The notes under the pieces are model-generated. The model did no database searches. It had not been told where the DNA came from and saw only the letters and a list, made by a program, of their open reading frames with translations. Position numbers and translations under genes: made by a program. A DNA stretch of 30,770 nt from Spirochaetaceae bacterium (lineage in GTDB: Bacteria; Spirochaetota; Spirochaetia; SZUA-6; Bin103): the NCBI GenBank assembly GCA_026710565.1, contig JAPOQV010000474.1:1-30770 (forward strand), given 5' to 3'. Positions 18,726 to 26,906 of the stretch are shown here, piece after piece (the stretch's first letter is position 1; each line of letters starts with the position of its first letter).

Positions 18726-19765
18726 GACTCCCCCGCCGTGGCGCGACCCGCGTGGGCTTCGCGCATCGACCGAAAGTCCGAGTAGCGGAAACAGGCCGCC
18801 TCGTGCGTGGACCAGAATTCGTGCAGCGGCGGCTCCTCATGCCAGCAGATCTCCTGCGCATACGGACAGCGAGGATGGAACCGGCAGCCGGCCGGCATGG
18901 CATGCGGGCTCGGCACCATGCCCTCGATGGCGATCAGCTCGTCGCGCTCTTCCGCAGGGTTGGGCAGGGAGCCCAGCAGCCCTTCGGTGTAAGGGTGCCG
19001 GCCCTCGCGGAACAGGGTGCCCACGTCGGCGCGCTCCACGATCTTGCCGGCATACATCACCACCACCTGCTCGACCATCTCGGCGACCACGCCCAGATCG
19101 TGCGTGATCAGGACGATCGCCATGCCGAGCTCCTCGCGGAGCTGCCGCATCAGGTCCAGGATCTGCGCCTGGATGGTGGTGTCCAGCGCGGTGGACGGTT
19201 CGTCGGCGATCAGGATCTTCGGGTGGCACGACAGCGCCATGGCGATCATCACGCGCTGCCGCATACCGCCGCTCATCTCGTGCGGGTAGTCGCGGACCCG
19301 CCTCACCGGGTCGGGAATGCCGACCAGCTCCAGCATCTCGACGGCCCGGCCGTACGCCTCGCGCTTGCGCAGCCGCTGGTGCTGGATGATGTTCTCCGCG
19401 ATCTGGAAGCCGACGCTGAACACCGGGTTCAGGCTCGACATCGGCTCCTGAAAGATCATCGAGATCTCGTTGCCGCGGATCTCGCGCATGCGCGCCTCCG
19501 GGAACCGCAGCAGGTCCTGCCCCTCGAACAGGATACTCCCGCTTTCGATGCGGCCGGGAGGTGAGGCCACCAGCCGCAGCACCGACAGGGCCGTGACGCT
19601 CTTGCCGCAGCCGGATTCGCCGACGATGCCGAGCGTCCCTCCGGCTGGCAGGTCGAAGCTCACCCCGTCCACCGCCGGCACCACGCCGTCCTCGGTGTGG
19701 AAGTACGTGCGCAACTCGCGCACCGACAGCAGTGGCGCGTGAGGCGCGCCCTCTTCCCGCCCCAC
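18599..19765 (-). CDS. oppD: oligopeptide/oligosaccharide ABC transporter ATP-binding protein, OppD/DppD-like
   Basis: 388-aa ATPase subunit. Walker A GESGCGKS (res 49-56), Q-loop [16 protein letters not shown], signature [15 protein letters not shown], Walker [13 protein letters not shown] and switch LITHDLGVV are intact, and the C-terminal extension has [12 protein letters not shown] and [18 protein letters not shown] start at 19765, 2 nt after the stop of the upstream propeller gene. The conserved part ends near FRYSDFR; the final ~45 residues are read in a second frame over the beginning of oppF, giving a 127-bp overlap and a Cys/Pro-rich tail with no family counterpart. A lost stop codon or a late frameshift is likely; function should be unaffected because the core is complete. 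Confidence 0.92.
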   Translation of the reverse strand: MGREEGAPHAPLLSVRELRTYFHTEDGVVPAVDGVSFDLPAGGTLGIVGESGCGKSVTALSVLRLVASPPGRIESGSILFEGQDLLRFPEARMREIRGNEISMIFQEPMSSLNPVFSVGFQIAENIIQHQRLRKREAYGRAVEMLELVGIPDPVRRVRDYPHEMSGGMRQRVMIAMALSCHPKILIADEPSTALDTTIQAQILDLMRQLREELGMAIVLITHDLGVVAEMVEQVVVMYAGKIVERADVGTLFREGRHPYTEGLLGSLPNPAEERDELIAIEGMVPSPHAMPAGCRFHPRCPYAQEICWHEEPPLHEFWSTHEAACFRYSDFRSMREAHAGRATAGESWARKPRRPAPRWWKCASCTSTFPFARACCPGAPAPCTRSTE

Positions 19766-19766
19766 C

Positions 19767-21311
19767 TCAGCACGCCACCGAGAACAGCTTGGCCCGCGAC
19801 ATGCTGATGCGCACCGCGATCCGTTCGCCCTCGAGCGCCGCGAGGTCGCTGCGGCCGTTCCACGTCACCGGCGCGGACAGGTTGTCGCCGCGCAGCGGCG
19901 CACATTCCGCGAACGAGTGTCCCGCGAGCGGTGCAAGGTGCTCGGCCGGCCACAGCGTCGGCGGTATGAGCTCCGCCTTGATCCAGCCGTTGGGCTCCGT
20001 CCGGTAGTTCAGCCGCAACTCCCCGCCGGCGCACTCCCGCGGGCCCAGCGTCAGCTCGCCGTCGGTGTCCGCCTGCAGCGCCACCAGCCGGTCCGGCTGC
20101 CACATCGCCCAGCTCAGCAGGCCGTCGCGATCGGTCTCCAGCCCGGCATACCCCTCGTTGTGGCGGCTGCGGATGCCGCGGCACAACACCCCCCACAGGC
20201 CGTTGGAAAGGGGGACGACGCCCGGACTGGCGTACATGCCAGCGTCCCCCGGACCTCCCGCCGGTCCCATCGGGATGATCGGCGTCCGCTCCGGCCGGTG
20301 CCAGAGGACACCGTCGCGGCTCACCGCCAGGTGCACGTCCAGCACGTCGCGGGTCCGGTAGTAGACGGCGGGAAACATCAGGTGGAACGGTCCGCCCCCC
20401 GGGTAGCGGCTGTAGCCGTTGGTGTACAGGTCGTCGGTGGGCGGATCCTGCGGGTCCGACTCCAGCACCACCTGCGGCTCCGGCCACTCGACGGCGAACT
20501 CCGGGGACTCCGAGCGGCCCACCGCGCGGCGGAACCCGCGGCTCATCCGCACGTAGGCGACGTAGCAGCCGCGCTCCTCGTCGTACACGGCCACGTTCTG
20601 GGTGTCGCAGAAGCGGTCCATGAGCGTCGCCTCCAGCCGCTTCCAGTGAATACCGTCCGGGGACGCGGCGCCGCGCAGCTCGCCGGTCAGGCGCAGGACC
20701 TCGCGCAGCTCCCGGTCCGGCATGCCTTGCTCGCGCAGCCGGGTGCGCAGCGGCAGCGCCTCCGCGTCGCCGGACAGAACCTTGTCGCCGTAGAGCCACC
20801 GGGACTCCATGGTAACCAGCTTGAAGTCACCGTCGCGCGGATCGTGGAACACCGACCCCTCCAGCCGGTTCGGGTAGACGATGTTGGTCTTCCGGTGCTC
20901 GCCGTACGGATAGAGGTCGAGCTCGGGCCGGTGCCAGGTGAACCCGTCGTCGCTGTGCGCGTAGCAGAGAGCTCCGTGCGGGTACTGCTCCGACGTACCG
21001 ATGCCGTACCAGAGATGGTAGGTCCCGCCGTGCCGCAGCGCGCAAGGATAGCTCGGCCGGCGCTCCTCCCAGGGGCGATCGAACTCGATCAGCCGCGCGG
21101 ACTTGACGGCCTGCTGCACGGCCAGGCGCACGCCGCGCGGCGCCCCGACCAAGTAAGCGCGTCCGTCCGGCTCGTAGCCGCTGGTTCCCGGCCACACGGC
21201 CTGCCAATCCAGAAACGGCTCGGGCCGGATGGCCCCCGCGACGGCCATGCCGCCGGCCGCGGAGCCCGGCTCCCAGGTGCCGGCGGTGGTGTCGGTGCTC
21301 GTCGGACTCAT
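19767..21311 (-). CDS. putative glycosidase, five-bladed beta-propeller type (paralogue B), inside the importer operon
   Basis: 514-aa homologue of the 16225 protein. Shared elements: [81 protein letters not shown], and [20 protein letters not shown]. The C-terminal domain again ends in [20 protein letters not shown]. The ATG at 21311 is chosen because GGAAGGAGGG lies just ahead; the open frame continues far upstream over the dppC gene only as a GC artefact. No signal peptide is visible. It sits between the permease and ATPase genes of an Opp-type importer, the strongest contextual hint that imported substrate is its target. Activity inferred from the propeller fold, not from a confirmed catalytic triad. 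Confidence 0.75.
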   Translation of the reverse strand: MSPTSTDTTAGTWEPGSAAGGMAVAGAIRPEPFLDWQAVWPGTSGYEPDGRAYLVGAPRGVRLAVQQAVKSARLIEFDRPWEERRPSYPCALRHGGTYHLWYGIGTSEQYPHGALCYAHSDDGFTWHRPELDLYPYGEHRKTNIVYPNRLEGSVFHDPRDGDFKLVTMESRWLYGDKVLSGDAEALPLRTRLREQGMPDRELREVLRLTGELRGAASPDGIHWKRLEATLMDRFCDTQNVAVYDEERGCYVAYVRMSRGFRRAVGRSESPEFAVEWPEPQVVLESDPQDPPTDDLYTNGYSRYPGGGPFHLMFPAVYYRTRDVLDVHLAVSRDGVLWHRPERTPIIPMGPAGGPGDAGMYASPGVVPLSNGLWGVLCRGIRSRHNEGYAGLETDRDGLLSWAMWQPDRLVALQADTDGELTLGPRECAGGELRLNYRTEPNGWIKAELIPPTLWPAEHLAPLAGHSFAECAPLRGDNLSAPVTWNGRSDLAALEGERIAVRISMSRAKLFSVAC

Positions 21312-21324
21312 CGCGTCCCTCCTT

Positions 21325-21356
21325 CCCTCATATCTTCTGACCCTCATATCTTCTGA
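21325..21356. repeat. 16-bp perfect tandem duplication at the dppC stop
   Basis: The 16-bp unit CCCTCATATCTTCTGA occurs twice head-to-tail (21325-21340, 21341-21356). The inner copy contains the dppC stop codon (21344-21346 on the minus strand) and the outer copy duplicates the last codons and the stop in the 32-bp gap to the next gene. It looks like a recent slippage duplication and lengthens the spacer ahead of the propeller gene's SD. Confidence 0.9.
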
Positions 21357-22237
21357 CGAGGATCCTGCGCGTCCCGCAGGGCGTCGCCGATGAAGTTGAT
21401 GCACAGCACCGCCAGCGTGATGGCGGCGCCGGGCGGCACCCACTGCCACCAGTAGTTGACCAGGGCCGTCAGGTTCTGAGCCGCCGTCAGCATGTTCCCC
21501 CACGATGGGGTGGGAACCTGCACGCCCACGCCCAGAAAGCTCAACCCCGCCTCGGTCAGGATCATTCCGGCGGTGCCGAGCGTCGCCGCGACGATCACCG
21601 GCGCCATCGCGTTCGGCAGCAGGTGCCGGAACGCCAGGGCGGCCCAGTGCGCGCCGAGCGACCGTGCCGCCAGCACGAACTCCTGCTCGCGCAGCGCCAG
21701 GAGCTGGTTGCGCACGATGCGGTAGATCTCCGTCCACTGGATGAAGCCCAGCACCGCCATGACCGTGAACAGGTTGGGGCCGAGCAGGCTCACCAGCGTC
21801 AGGATGATGATGAAGCCGGGAAAGCTGATCACGATCTCCGAGAACTTCAGCAGCGCGGCGTCGACCCTGCCGCCGACGAACCCGGAGATGGTGCCCAAGA
21901 CCACGCCGATGGTCACCGCGATGCTGATCCCGGCCAGCCCCACCGACAGCGATACGCGGCCGCCGTACAGCACGCGGGCGAACACGTCGCGGCCGAGGTG
22001 ATCGGTGCCCAGCCAATGGGCGGCGCCGGGCGGCTGGTTGCGCTCCTGGAGGACCACGTCGTTGGGATCGTGGCCGGCGATCACCGGCGCCGCGATCACG
22101 GCCAGGACCAGCAGGACGAACACCACGAATGCGACAGCCCCCAGCCGATGCTTGACCAGCCGGCGCATGACGCCCCTGCTCTGCCGCCGCTCGGCCTCGG
22201 CCGGAGGCCGGACCGGGGTAGTAGTGACGGCGCTCAT
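21344..22237 (-). CDS. dppC: Opp/Dpp-type ABC transporter permease, DppC-like
   Basis: 297-aa inner-membrane permease. N-terminal cytoplasmic stretch, first membrane segment AVAFVVFVLLVLAVIAAPVI, the periplasmic signature HWLGTDHLGRDVFARVLYGG, and the coupling loop FVLAARSLGAHWAALAFRHL followed by LPN are all typical of DppC/OppC. The C-terminal WWQWVPPGAAITLAVLCINF then GDALRDAQDPR is the usual ending. Its ATG overlaps the dppB stop by 4 bp. Forms the translocation pore with the DppB-like protein. Confidence 0.95.
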   Translation of the reverse strand: MSAVTTTPVRPPAEAERRQSRGVMRRLVKHRLGAVAFVVFVLLVLAVIAAPVIAGHDPNDVVLQERNQPPGAAHWLGTDHLGRDVFARVLYGGRVSLSVGLAGISIAVTIGVVLGTISGFVGGRVDAALLKFSEIVISFPGFIIILTLVSLLGPNLFTVMAVLGFIQWTEIYRIVRNQLLALREQEFVLAARSLGAHWAALAFRHLLPNAMAPVIVAATLGTAGMILTEAGLSFLGVGVQVPTPSWGNMLTAAQNLTALVNYWWQWVPPGAAITLAVLCINFIGDALRDAQDPRQKI

Positions 22238-23223
22238 CGGCCCGCCTCGCCACGGCTCTGCAGCCGCACGCGGGGGTCGGCAACGGCAGTGAGCAGGTCC
22301 ACCAATACGCTGGCCACCAGCACCGCGACCGCGGAGAACAGCGTGACCGCCATGATGATCGGGTAGTCGCGGCCCCGCACCGCCCCGATGTAGAACGCGC
22401 CCATGCCGGGCCAGTTGAAGACGGTCTCAATTACCACCGAGCCGCCGATCAGGATCGGCAGCCGCAGCCCCAAGATGACGATGATCGGGATCAGCGCGTT
22501 GCGGAACGCGTGCACGAGGATGACGCGCCGTGCGGGCAGCCCCTTGCTGCGCGCGGTGGTCACGTAGTCGCGACGCAGCACCTCCAGCACGCTGGAGCGC
22601 GTGTAGCGCATCAGCGCCGCGGTCAGGTCCAAGCCCAGGATGAACGCGGGCAGCACCAGGTGATGCAGGCGAGCGGTGGTGCCGGTCGCACCGGGCGAGA
22701 CACGGCCGCCGAGCGGGAACAGCCCGATCTGCACGCTGAACAGGAACAGGGCGAGCAACCCGACGTAGAAGGTGGGGGTGGAGATCCCCATCATGCCGGC
22801 GACCGTCAACGCATGGTCGATGGCGGTGTAGCGCTTCAGGGCGGACACCACGCCAAGGCTGAGGCCGAGCACCGACGATAGCAGAAGCGCCGCCCCCATC
22901 AGCTCCATCGTCGGTCCCAGGCGAAAGCTGACCAAGTCGGCGACCGGCCGCCTGGTGGACAGGCTGACGCCGAGCTCGGCGCGCAGCAGATTGCCCAGCC
23001 ACTCCAGGTACCGGATCGGCGCCGGCCGGTCCAGCCCCATCTCACGCCGGAGCTTGGCCAGCTCTTCCTCGGTGAAGGCGATCTCTTCCTCTTCGACCCG
23101 ACCGGCGAGGATCGCCATGGCGGCGTCCCCCGGCGCCAGCTCGATGAAGACGAATACGATGATGGTGATGCCGAGCAGCGTGGGGATCATCGACAGCGTG
23201 CGCCGGATCAGGTACCTGCCCAT
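22234..23223 (-). CDS. dppB: Opp/Dpp-type ABC transporter permease, DppB-like
   Basis: 329-aa permease. MGRYLIRRTLSMIPTLLGIT is the standard DppB N-terminus, followed by a periplasmic loop and the conserved LGVSLSTRRPVADLV and TPTFYVGLLALFLFSV elements. The coupling loop YVTTARSKGLPARRVILVHA with RNALIPI, and ETVFNWPGMG near the end, are diagnostic. The insertion EEEEIAFTEEELAKLRREMG in the first loop is of the normal kind for the family. Follows the binding-protein gene after an intervening hairpin terminator, so permease expression is probably lower than that of the binding protein. Confidence 0.95.
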   Translation of the reverse strand: MGRYLIRRTLSMIPTLLGITIIVFVFIELAPGDAAMAILAGRVEEEEIAFTEEELAKLRREMGLDRPAPIRYLEWLGNLLRAELGVSLSTRRPVADLVSFRLGPTMELMGAALLLSSVLGLSLGVVSALKRYTAIDHALTVAGMMGISTPTFYVGLLALFLFSVQIGLFPLGGRVSPGATGTTARLHHLVLPAFILGLDLTAALMRYTRSSVLEVLRRDYVTTARSKGLPARRVILVHAFRNALIPIIVILGLRLPILIGGSVVIETVFNWPGMGAFYIGAVRGRDYPIIMAVTLFSAVAVLVASVLVDLLTAVADPRVRLQSRGEAGR

Positions 23224-23294
23224 CAGGATCGGCGGACCTCACCCGCAACGCGATCGGGAGAGCTGCCGGGACCCGGCATCAGGAAGGCACCATC

Positions 23295-23330
23295 AAAAAA
23301 GGGTGCGACGGAGCCTCCCCCGCCGCACCC
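23295..23330 (-). terminator. Rho-independent terminator between binding-protein and permease genes
   Basis: On the minus strand a GGGTGCG/CGCACCC stem (23324-23330 with 23301-23307), extended by further G-C pairs, is followed immediately by six T (23295-23300). It begins 29 bp past the stop of the binding-protein gene and ends 70 bp before dppB. Partial termination here is a known way of making more binding protein than membrane components. Confidence 0.85.
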
Positions 23331-23358
23331 GTCGTCATCGATCGTTCCACCCGGGCCG

Positions 23359-24978
23359 CTACTGGACCACCTCCCACTCGTGCCAGGAGATGTCGATCGG
23401 GAAGTTCAGGATGTCGGGAATCGTCCCCGGCGTGCGCAGGCGGCTGGAGCGCGCCATCAACCCCATCGTGTTGATCACCGGCATGTAGACCATATCCTCC
23501 CAGGCGTGCACCTGGAGCTGATCGTAGAGCGCGCGCAGCTCGTCCATGTCGTACGTGGTGGTGATCTGCTCGGCGATCCGGTCCACCTCGGGACTGGAGT
23601 AGCCCCTGCCGATCTGCGCCGGGCTATCGGAGCGCAACCGCAGCAACGCCTCCGGGGTCACCGCGGACCACCCGCCCATGTAGAAATCGAAATCCGCTTC
23701 GTTCAACCTGGTGCCGATCACCGCCACCTCGACCAGCTCGACCTCGGCGGCGATGCCGATCTCCTTCCAGTAGTCCTGCACGATCGTGGCCAGCTCCAGA
23801 CGGATGCCGCCCGCGTCGATGTCGCGCAGCAGGATGGTGACGGTCGTCCCGAAGTCCCAGCCCGCCTCCTCCAGCAGGGCTATCGCTCCATCAGGATCGA
23901 AATCGACCGGAGTGAGGTTGGGGTTGCGCCAGCCGATCGCCGGCAGGATGCCCTGCGGCACGATCGGGTCGCCGTATTCGCCGTACAGGCTGTCGGCGAT
24001 CGTCTGACGGTCGATGGCCATCATCAACGCGCGCCGCACGCGCGGATCGTTCAGCTCGGGCCTGTTGATGTTGACGCTCATAGCCGTCAGGTGGTTGAGC
24101 ACCTGGGCGAAGACCTCCATGTGGTCGAGCTTGGCGATCTCCTTGGCGCTGGTGGGCGTGATCTGGAAGAAGGCGAAGTCCGCTTCATGGTTGGCCGCGG
24201 CGAGCGCCGGGTCCTTGGCGTGGATGATGATCTCGTCGATCTTCGGCGTGCCGCGATGGTAGGCATCGTGCTTCTCCAGCCGGATGAACTGGAACGGCTC
24301 GGTCTCCACCACCTTGAACGGGCCGGTGCCGTTGGGCACGCTCCAGGTCGGGTGGCCCTCGACCTTGCTGCCCTCGCCGACCAGTTCCACCTGCGCCTTG
24401 GACATGATCGACGTGATGGACACGTTGCGCAGGAACCCGGGCGTGCGCGTGGTCAGGTGGAACCGTACCGTGTGGTCGTCGGCCACCTCGATCCCCGGTA
24501 TGTCGTCGGCGCCGCCCGAGCGGTAGGCGTCCACGCCCTCGATGTTCAGCAGGTTGCCGATCCAGGTCGGGCTGGTGACGTAGCCGTCCAGGATGATCAG
24601 GAAGGTGGCCTTCACGTCGTGCGCGCTGAACGGGGTTCCATCGTGGAACACGACGTCGTCGCGCAGGTGGAAGGTGTACTGCAGTCCATCCTCCGAGATG
24701 TCCCAGCTCGTCGCCAGGCTCGGGATCTCCGGTATGTGCTGAGCGTTGTTCTCCAGCAGCCGGTCGAAGACCAGCCACCACTGCGGCCAGTGGCCGTCGT
24801 TGCGATGCGCCCATGGTGCGGGCGTCCACACCTCGTAGACCAACCGCCCCGGCATCTGGATCGTGGCCTTTTCCGCGGCGGCCGTCTCTGCGGCGCTCGC
24901 GGCGTACAGCCCGGTGGCGGAGAGCAGCAGCGAACCGGCGGCAAGCATTCCCACCGCCGCCATTCTCTTGGCGTTCAT
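23359..24978 (-). CDS. ABC transporter solute-binding protein, family 5 (OppA/DppA-like)
   Basis: 539-aa periplasmic binding protein. The signal peptide runs through VGMLAAGSLLLSATGLYAAS with cleavage near Ala-Ser-Ala; no lipobox Cys. Family marks: LATSWDISEDGLQYTFHLRD then FHDGTPFSAHDVKATF (SBP_bac_5 signature), VPNGTGPFKVVE, DPRVRRALMMAIDRQTIADS and FDPDGAIALLEEAGWD. AGGAGG stands 6 nt before ATG 24978 and only 3 nt before an in-frame GTG at 24981, so ATG is preferred. First gene of the importer operon. The family binds peptides but also oligosaccharides, nickel and opines; with propeller-type glycosidases adjacent, an oligosaccharide or glycoside ligand is my inference. Confidence 0.93.
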   Translation of the reverse strand: MNAKRMAAVGMLAAGSLLLSATGLYAASAAETAAAEKATIQMPGRLVYEVWTPAPWAHRNDGHWPQWWLVFDRLLENNAQHIPEIPSLATSWDISEDGLQYTFHLRDDVVFHDGTPFSAHDVKATFLIILDGYVTSPTWIGNLLNIEGVDAYRSGGADDIPGIEVADDHTVRFHLTTRTPGFLRNVSITSIMSKAQVELVGEGSKVEGHPTWSVPNGTGPFKVVETEPFQFIRLEKHDAYHRGTPKIDEIIIHAKDPALAAANHEADFAFFQITPTSAKEIAKLDHMEVFAQVLNHLTAMSVNINRPELNDPRVRRALMMAIDRQTIADSLYGEYGDPIVPQGILPAIGWRNPNLTPVDFDPDGAIALLEEAGWDFGTTVTILLRDIDAGGIRLELATIVQDYWKEIGIAAEVELVEVAVIGTRLNEADFDFYMGGWSAVTPEALLRLRSDSPAQIGRGYSSPEVDRIAEQITTTYDMDELRALYDQLQVHAWEDMVYMPVINTMGLMARSSRLRTPGTIPDILNFPIDISWHEWEVVQ

Positions 24979-24995
24979 CACGCACCTCCTGATAA

Positions 24996-25025
24996 CCGGG
25001 GGAACGCCTCAGGAGCATCCCCCGG
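24996..25025 (-). promoter_or_regulatory. inverted repeat in the leader of the family 5 binding-protein gene
   Basis: CCGGGGGA (24996-25003) pairs perfectly with TCCCCCGG (25018-25025) around a 14-nt loop, directly upstream of the SD of the minus-strand gene. An alternative pairing of AACGCC (25003-25008) with GGCGTT (25024-25029) uses part of the same bases. It may be a 5' mRNA hairpin or an operator in the divergent region shared with the gene at 25122. Confidence 0.35.
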
Positions 25026-25121
25026 CGTTTCGACCAACTCGCAGCGTATCCCCGATCGCGCGGGCTGCCAAGCAAGTCACCCCCGGTCTAAGCTGCCGTG
25101 CGGACGGCCAGGAACAGCGCC

Positions 25122-26627
25122 ATGAAATACCTGTTCATCGATGATCACCACGTCGAGCGCATCGACAATCTCGCCAGGAAGCTCCACCAGCCACGCAGGT
25201 TCGAGGGCAACGCCGTGCTGCGGCCCGAGCACCGCTGGGAGAACATGTACATTCGCACGTGGGGCGCGCCGGTCTGGGACGCGGGGACGGAGATCTTCAA
25301 GATGGTCTACCTGGGCACCGCGGCACCCGACGACGCAACCATCGGCACCGGCGCCGCACTCAAGCTCGACGCCGGCGGCGATGCCGGCGCCAGTGGCAAC
25401 TACTCCTGTTATGCCACCTCCGGCGACGGCGTCAACTGGAAGAAGCCGTTCCTCCACCTGTACGACTACCCGGGACTGACGTGGAAGGGCACGCCGGTGG
25501 GCGGCGAGAACAACATCCTGCCGTCGATCCGCGGCCAGATCCGCGGACCGCTGTACCACGCGCGGGAAGAGGATCCGGCACGGCGCTTCAAGGCGCTGAC
25601 CTACCGGGATGGCCACCTGTACACGCTGGTCTCCGCCGACTGCATTCAGTGGCAGGAGCTGGACGTGCCGCCGCAGCCCAGCGCCGACGTTTCGGAGCTG
25701 TACCTGGACGAGGCGCGCGACCTGTTCGTCTCCACGGTCAAGCACCGCGGACCGTACGGCCGCTCCTTCTACCTGACGACCAGCGAGGACTTCCGGAACT
25801 GGAGCGAACAGGAGCTGATCTTCCATGCCGATCAGACCGACCAGGAGAACGGCTTCCAACGCCTGCGCCGTTTCTTCGAGGATCCGGCGCTGCTGGCCCC
25901 CGTGCACAACCGTCCCGAGGAGTGGCGCACCGACGTGTACCACTTCCCGGTCTTCCGCTACGAGGATCTCTACCTGGGACTGCCGGTCATGCACCATTGG
26001 GCGGGCAAGCGCCCGCCGCTGTTCGAGAACGTGGACAGCCGCAAGACGATGGAGCTGGCCTGCAGCCGGGATCTCCGTCAGTGGGAGCGGGTAGCGAATC
26101 GGGCTCCGTTCCTGGAGCTGTCGCCGGCCGGCGACGGCAGCCGCTACGACACCGGACAGATCGGTTCCACGAACGGCGTGCTGCGGCGCAACGGCGAACT
26201 GTGGATCTACTACACGGCGGCCCGGCGCCGCGGGGTGCCGATCGCGGAGGCGGCGTTCCACGGCTTCCTGGACTCCGCCGCGATCTGCATGGCCCGCCTG
26301 GCGCTGGGCGGCTGCGTGTCGGTGAAGGGCGGCGTCGAGTGGGGCGCGGTGCTCACGGTGCCGCTGGAAGTGACCGGACCCGAACTCCACCTCAACGTCG
26401 ACGCGTGGCGCGGACGGGTGCTCGCGGCGGTCCTCGACGAGCACGGCGCGGCGCTCCCCGGTTACGCGGCCGAGGAGTGCGTCCCCGCGGTCGTCGACAG
26501 CACCGACCAGGTCGTGCGCTGGCGCGACCGCGGCAGCCTGACCGAGCTGCAGGGCAGGCGCGTACGTCTGCGCCTCTCGCTCTGGCAAGCCGAGCTGTAC
26601 GCCGTCTGGTTCGGGCCGCACGGGTAG
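25122..26627 (+). CDS. putative glycosidase, five-bladed beta-propeller type (paralogue C)
   Basis: 501-aa third homologue, more divergent than A and B. Shared pattern: SGDGVNWKKPFLHLYDYPG, ENNILPS, GPLYHAREEDPARRFKAL, VSADCIQWQEL, LTTSEDFRNWSEQELIF. The DTQNV segment of A and B is not conserved here. The C-terminal domain (LHLNVDAWRGRVLAAVLDE, then QGRRVRLRLSLWQAELYAVW) matches that of A and B. ATG at 25122 with AGGAA 7 nt ahead is preferred over an in-frame GTG at 25098, giving MKYLFIDDHHVERIDNL. No signal peptide. Divergent from the importer binding-protein gene with a 143-bp shared region, so co-regulation is plausible. Catalytic role unproven. Confidence 0.7.
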   Translation: MKYLFIDDHHVERIDNLARKLHQPRRFEGNAVLRPEHRWENMYIRTWGAPVWDAGTEIFKMVYLGTAAPDDATIGTGAALKLDAGGDAGASGNYSCYATSGDGVNWKKPFLHLYDYPGLTWKGTPVGGENNILPSIRGQIRGPLYHAREEDPARRFKALTYRDGHLYTLVSADCIQWQELDVPPQPSADVSELYLDEARDLFVSTVKHRGPYGRSFYLTTSEDFRNWSEQELIFHADQTDQENGFQRLRRFFEDPALLAPVHNRPEEWRTDVYHFPVFRYEDLYLGLPVMHHWAGKRPPLFENVDSRKTMELACSRDLRQWERVANRAPFLELSPAGDGSRYDTGQIGSTNGVLRRNGELWIYYTAARRRGVPIAEAAFHGFLDSAAICMARLALGGCVSVKGGVEWGAVLTVPLEVTGPELHLNVDAWRGRVLAAVLDEHGAALPGYAAEECVPAVVDSTDQVVRWRDRGSLTELQGRRVRLRLSLWQAELYAVWFGPHG

Positions 26628-26679
26628 ACCGCGCGCCGGCCCCGAGCGCTCAGCTCAGGGTAGTGTCAAGCATAATGAT

Positions 26680-26765
26680 TGCTGCGGAAAGGACTTGAAC
26701 CTTCACGGGATTTAACTCCCACTAGCCCCTCAAGCTAGCGTGTCTACCAATTCCACCACCGCAGC
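26680..26765 (-). tRNA. tRNA-Leu (anticodon GAG)
   Basis: Class II tRNA read on the minus strand. Acceptor stem GCTGCGG pairs with CCGCAGC, discriminator A at 26680. D-arm contains TTGGTAGAC, the anticodon stem CTAGC/GCTAG encloses the loop TTGAGGG (anticodon GAG, decoding CUC/CUU), followed by a long variable arm (TGGGAG...) and the T-arm TTCAAGTCC. CCA is not encoded, so it must be added enzymatically. Confidence 0.95.
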
Positions 26766-26787
26766 GTTCCGCATCGGGTGGGCCCGC

Positions 26788-26817
26788 ACTATAGGAAACG
26801 GGGTTTCCCGGCGTCAA
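26788..26817 (-). promoter_or_regulatory. sigma-70-type promoter of tRNA-Leu
   Basis: On the minus strand TTGACG (26817-26812) and TATAGT (26793-26788) are separated by 18 nt and end 22 nt before the tRNA 5' end. Both boxes are within one or two bases of consensus in otherwise GC-rich DNA. A small GGAAAC/GTTTCC dyad (26794-26808) occupies the spacer. Confidence 0.75.
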
Positions 26818-26906
26818 TCTTCTGCCACGCGTCCGGGGTTGCCGGGGGATGCGACATTCGGTAGTTTACGCGCTTCTCCGGACTCCACCGGGACTTGGAG
26901 GCAGAC

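Noticed and set aside
21312..22430. N-terminal extension of propeller paralogue B by ~370 codons
   Set aside because: The extension reads through dppC in another frame; a strong SD directly before ATG 21311 and the homology to the other paralogues fix the start there.
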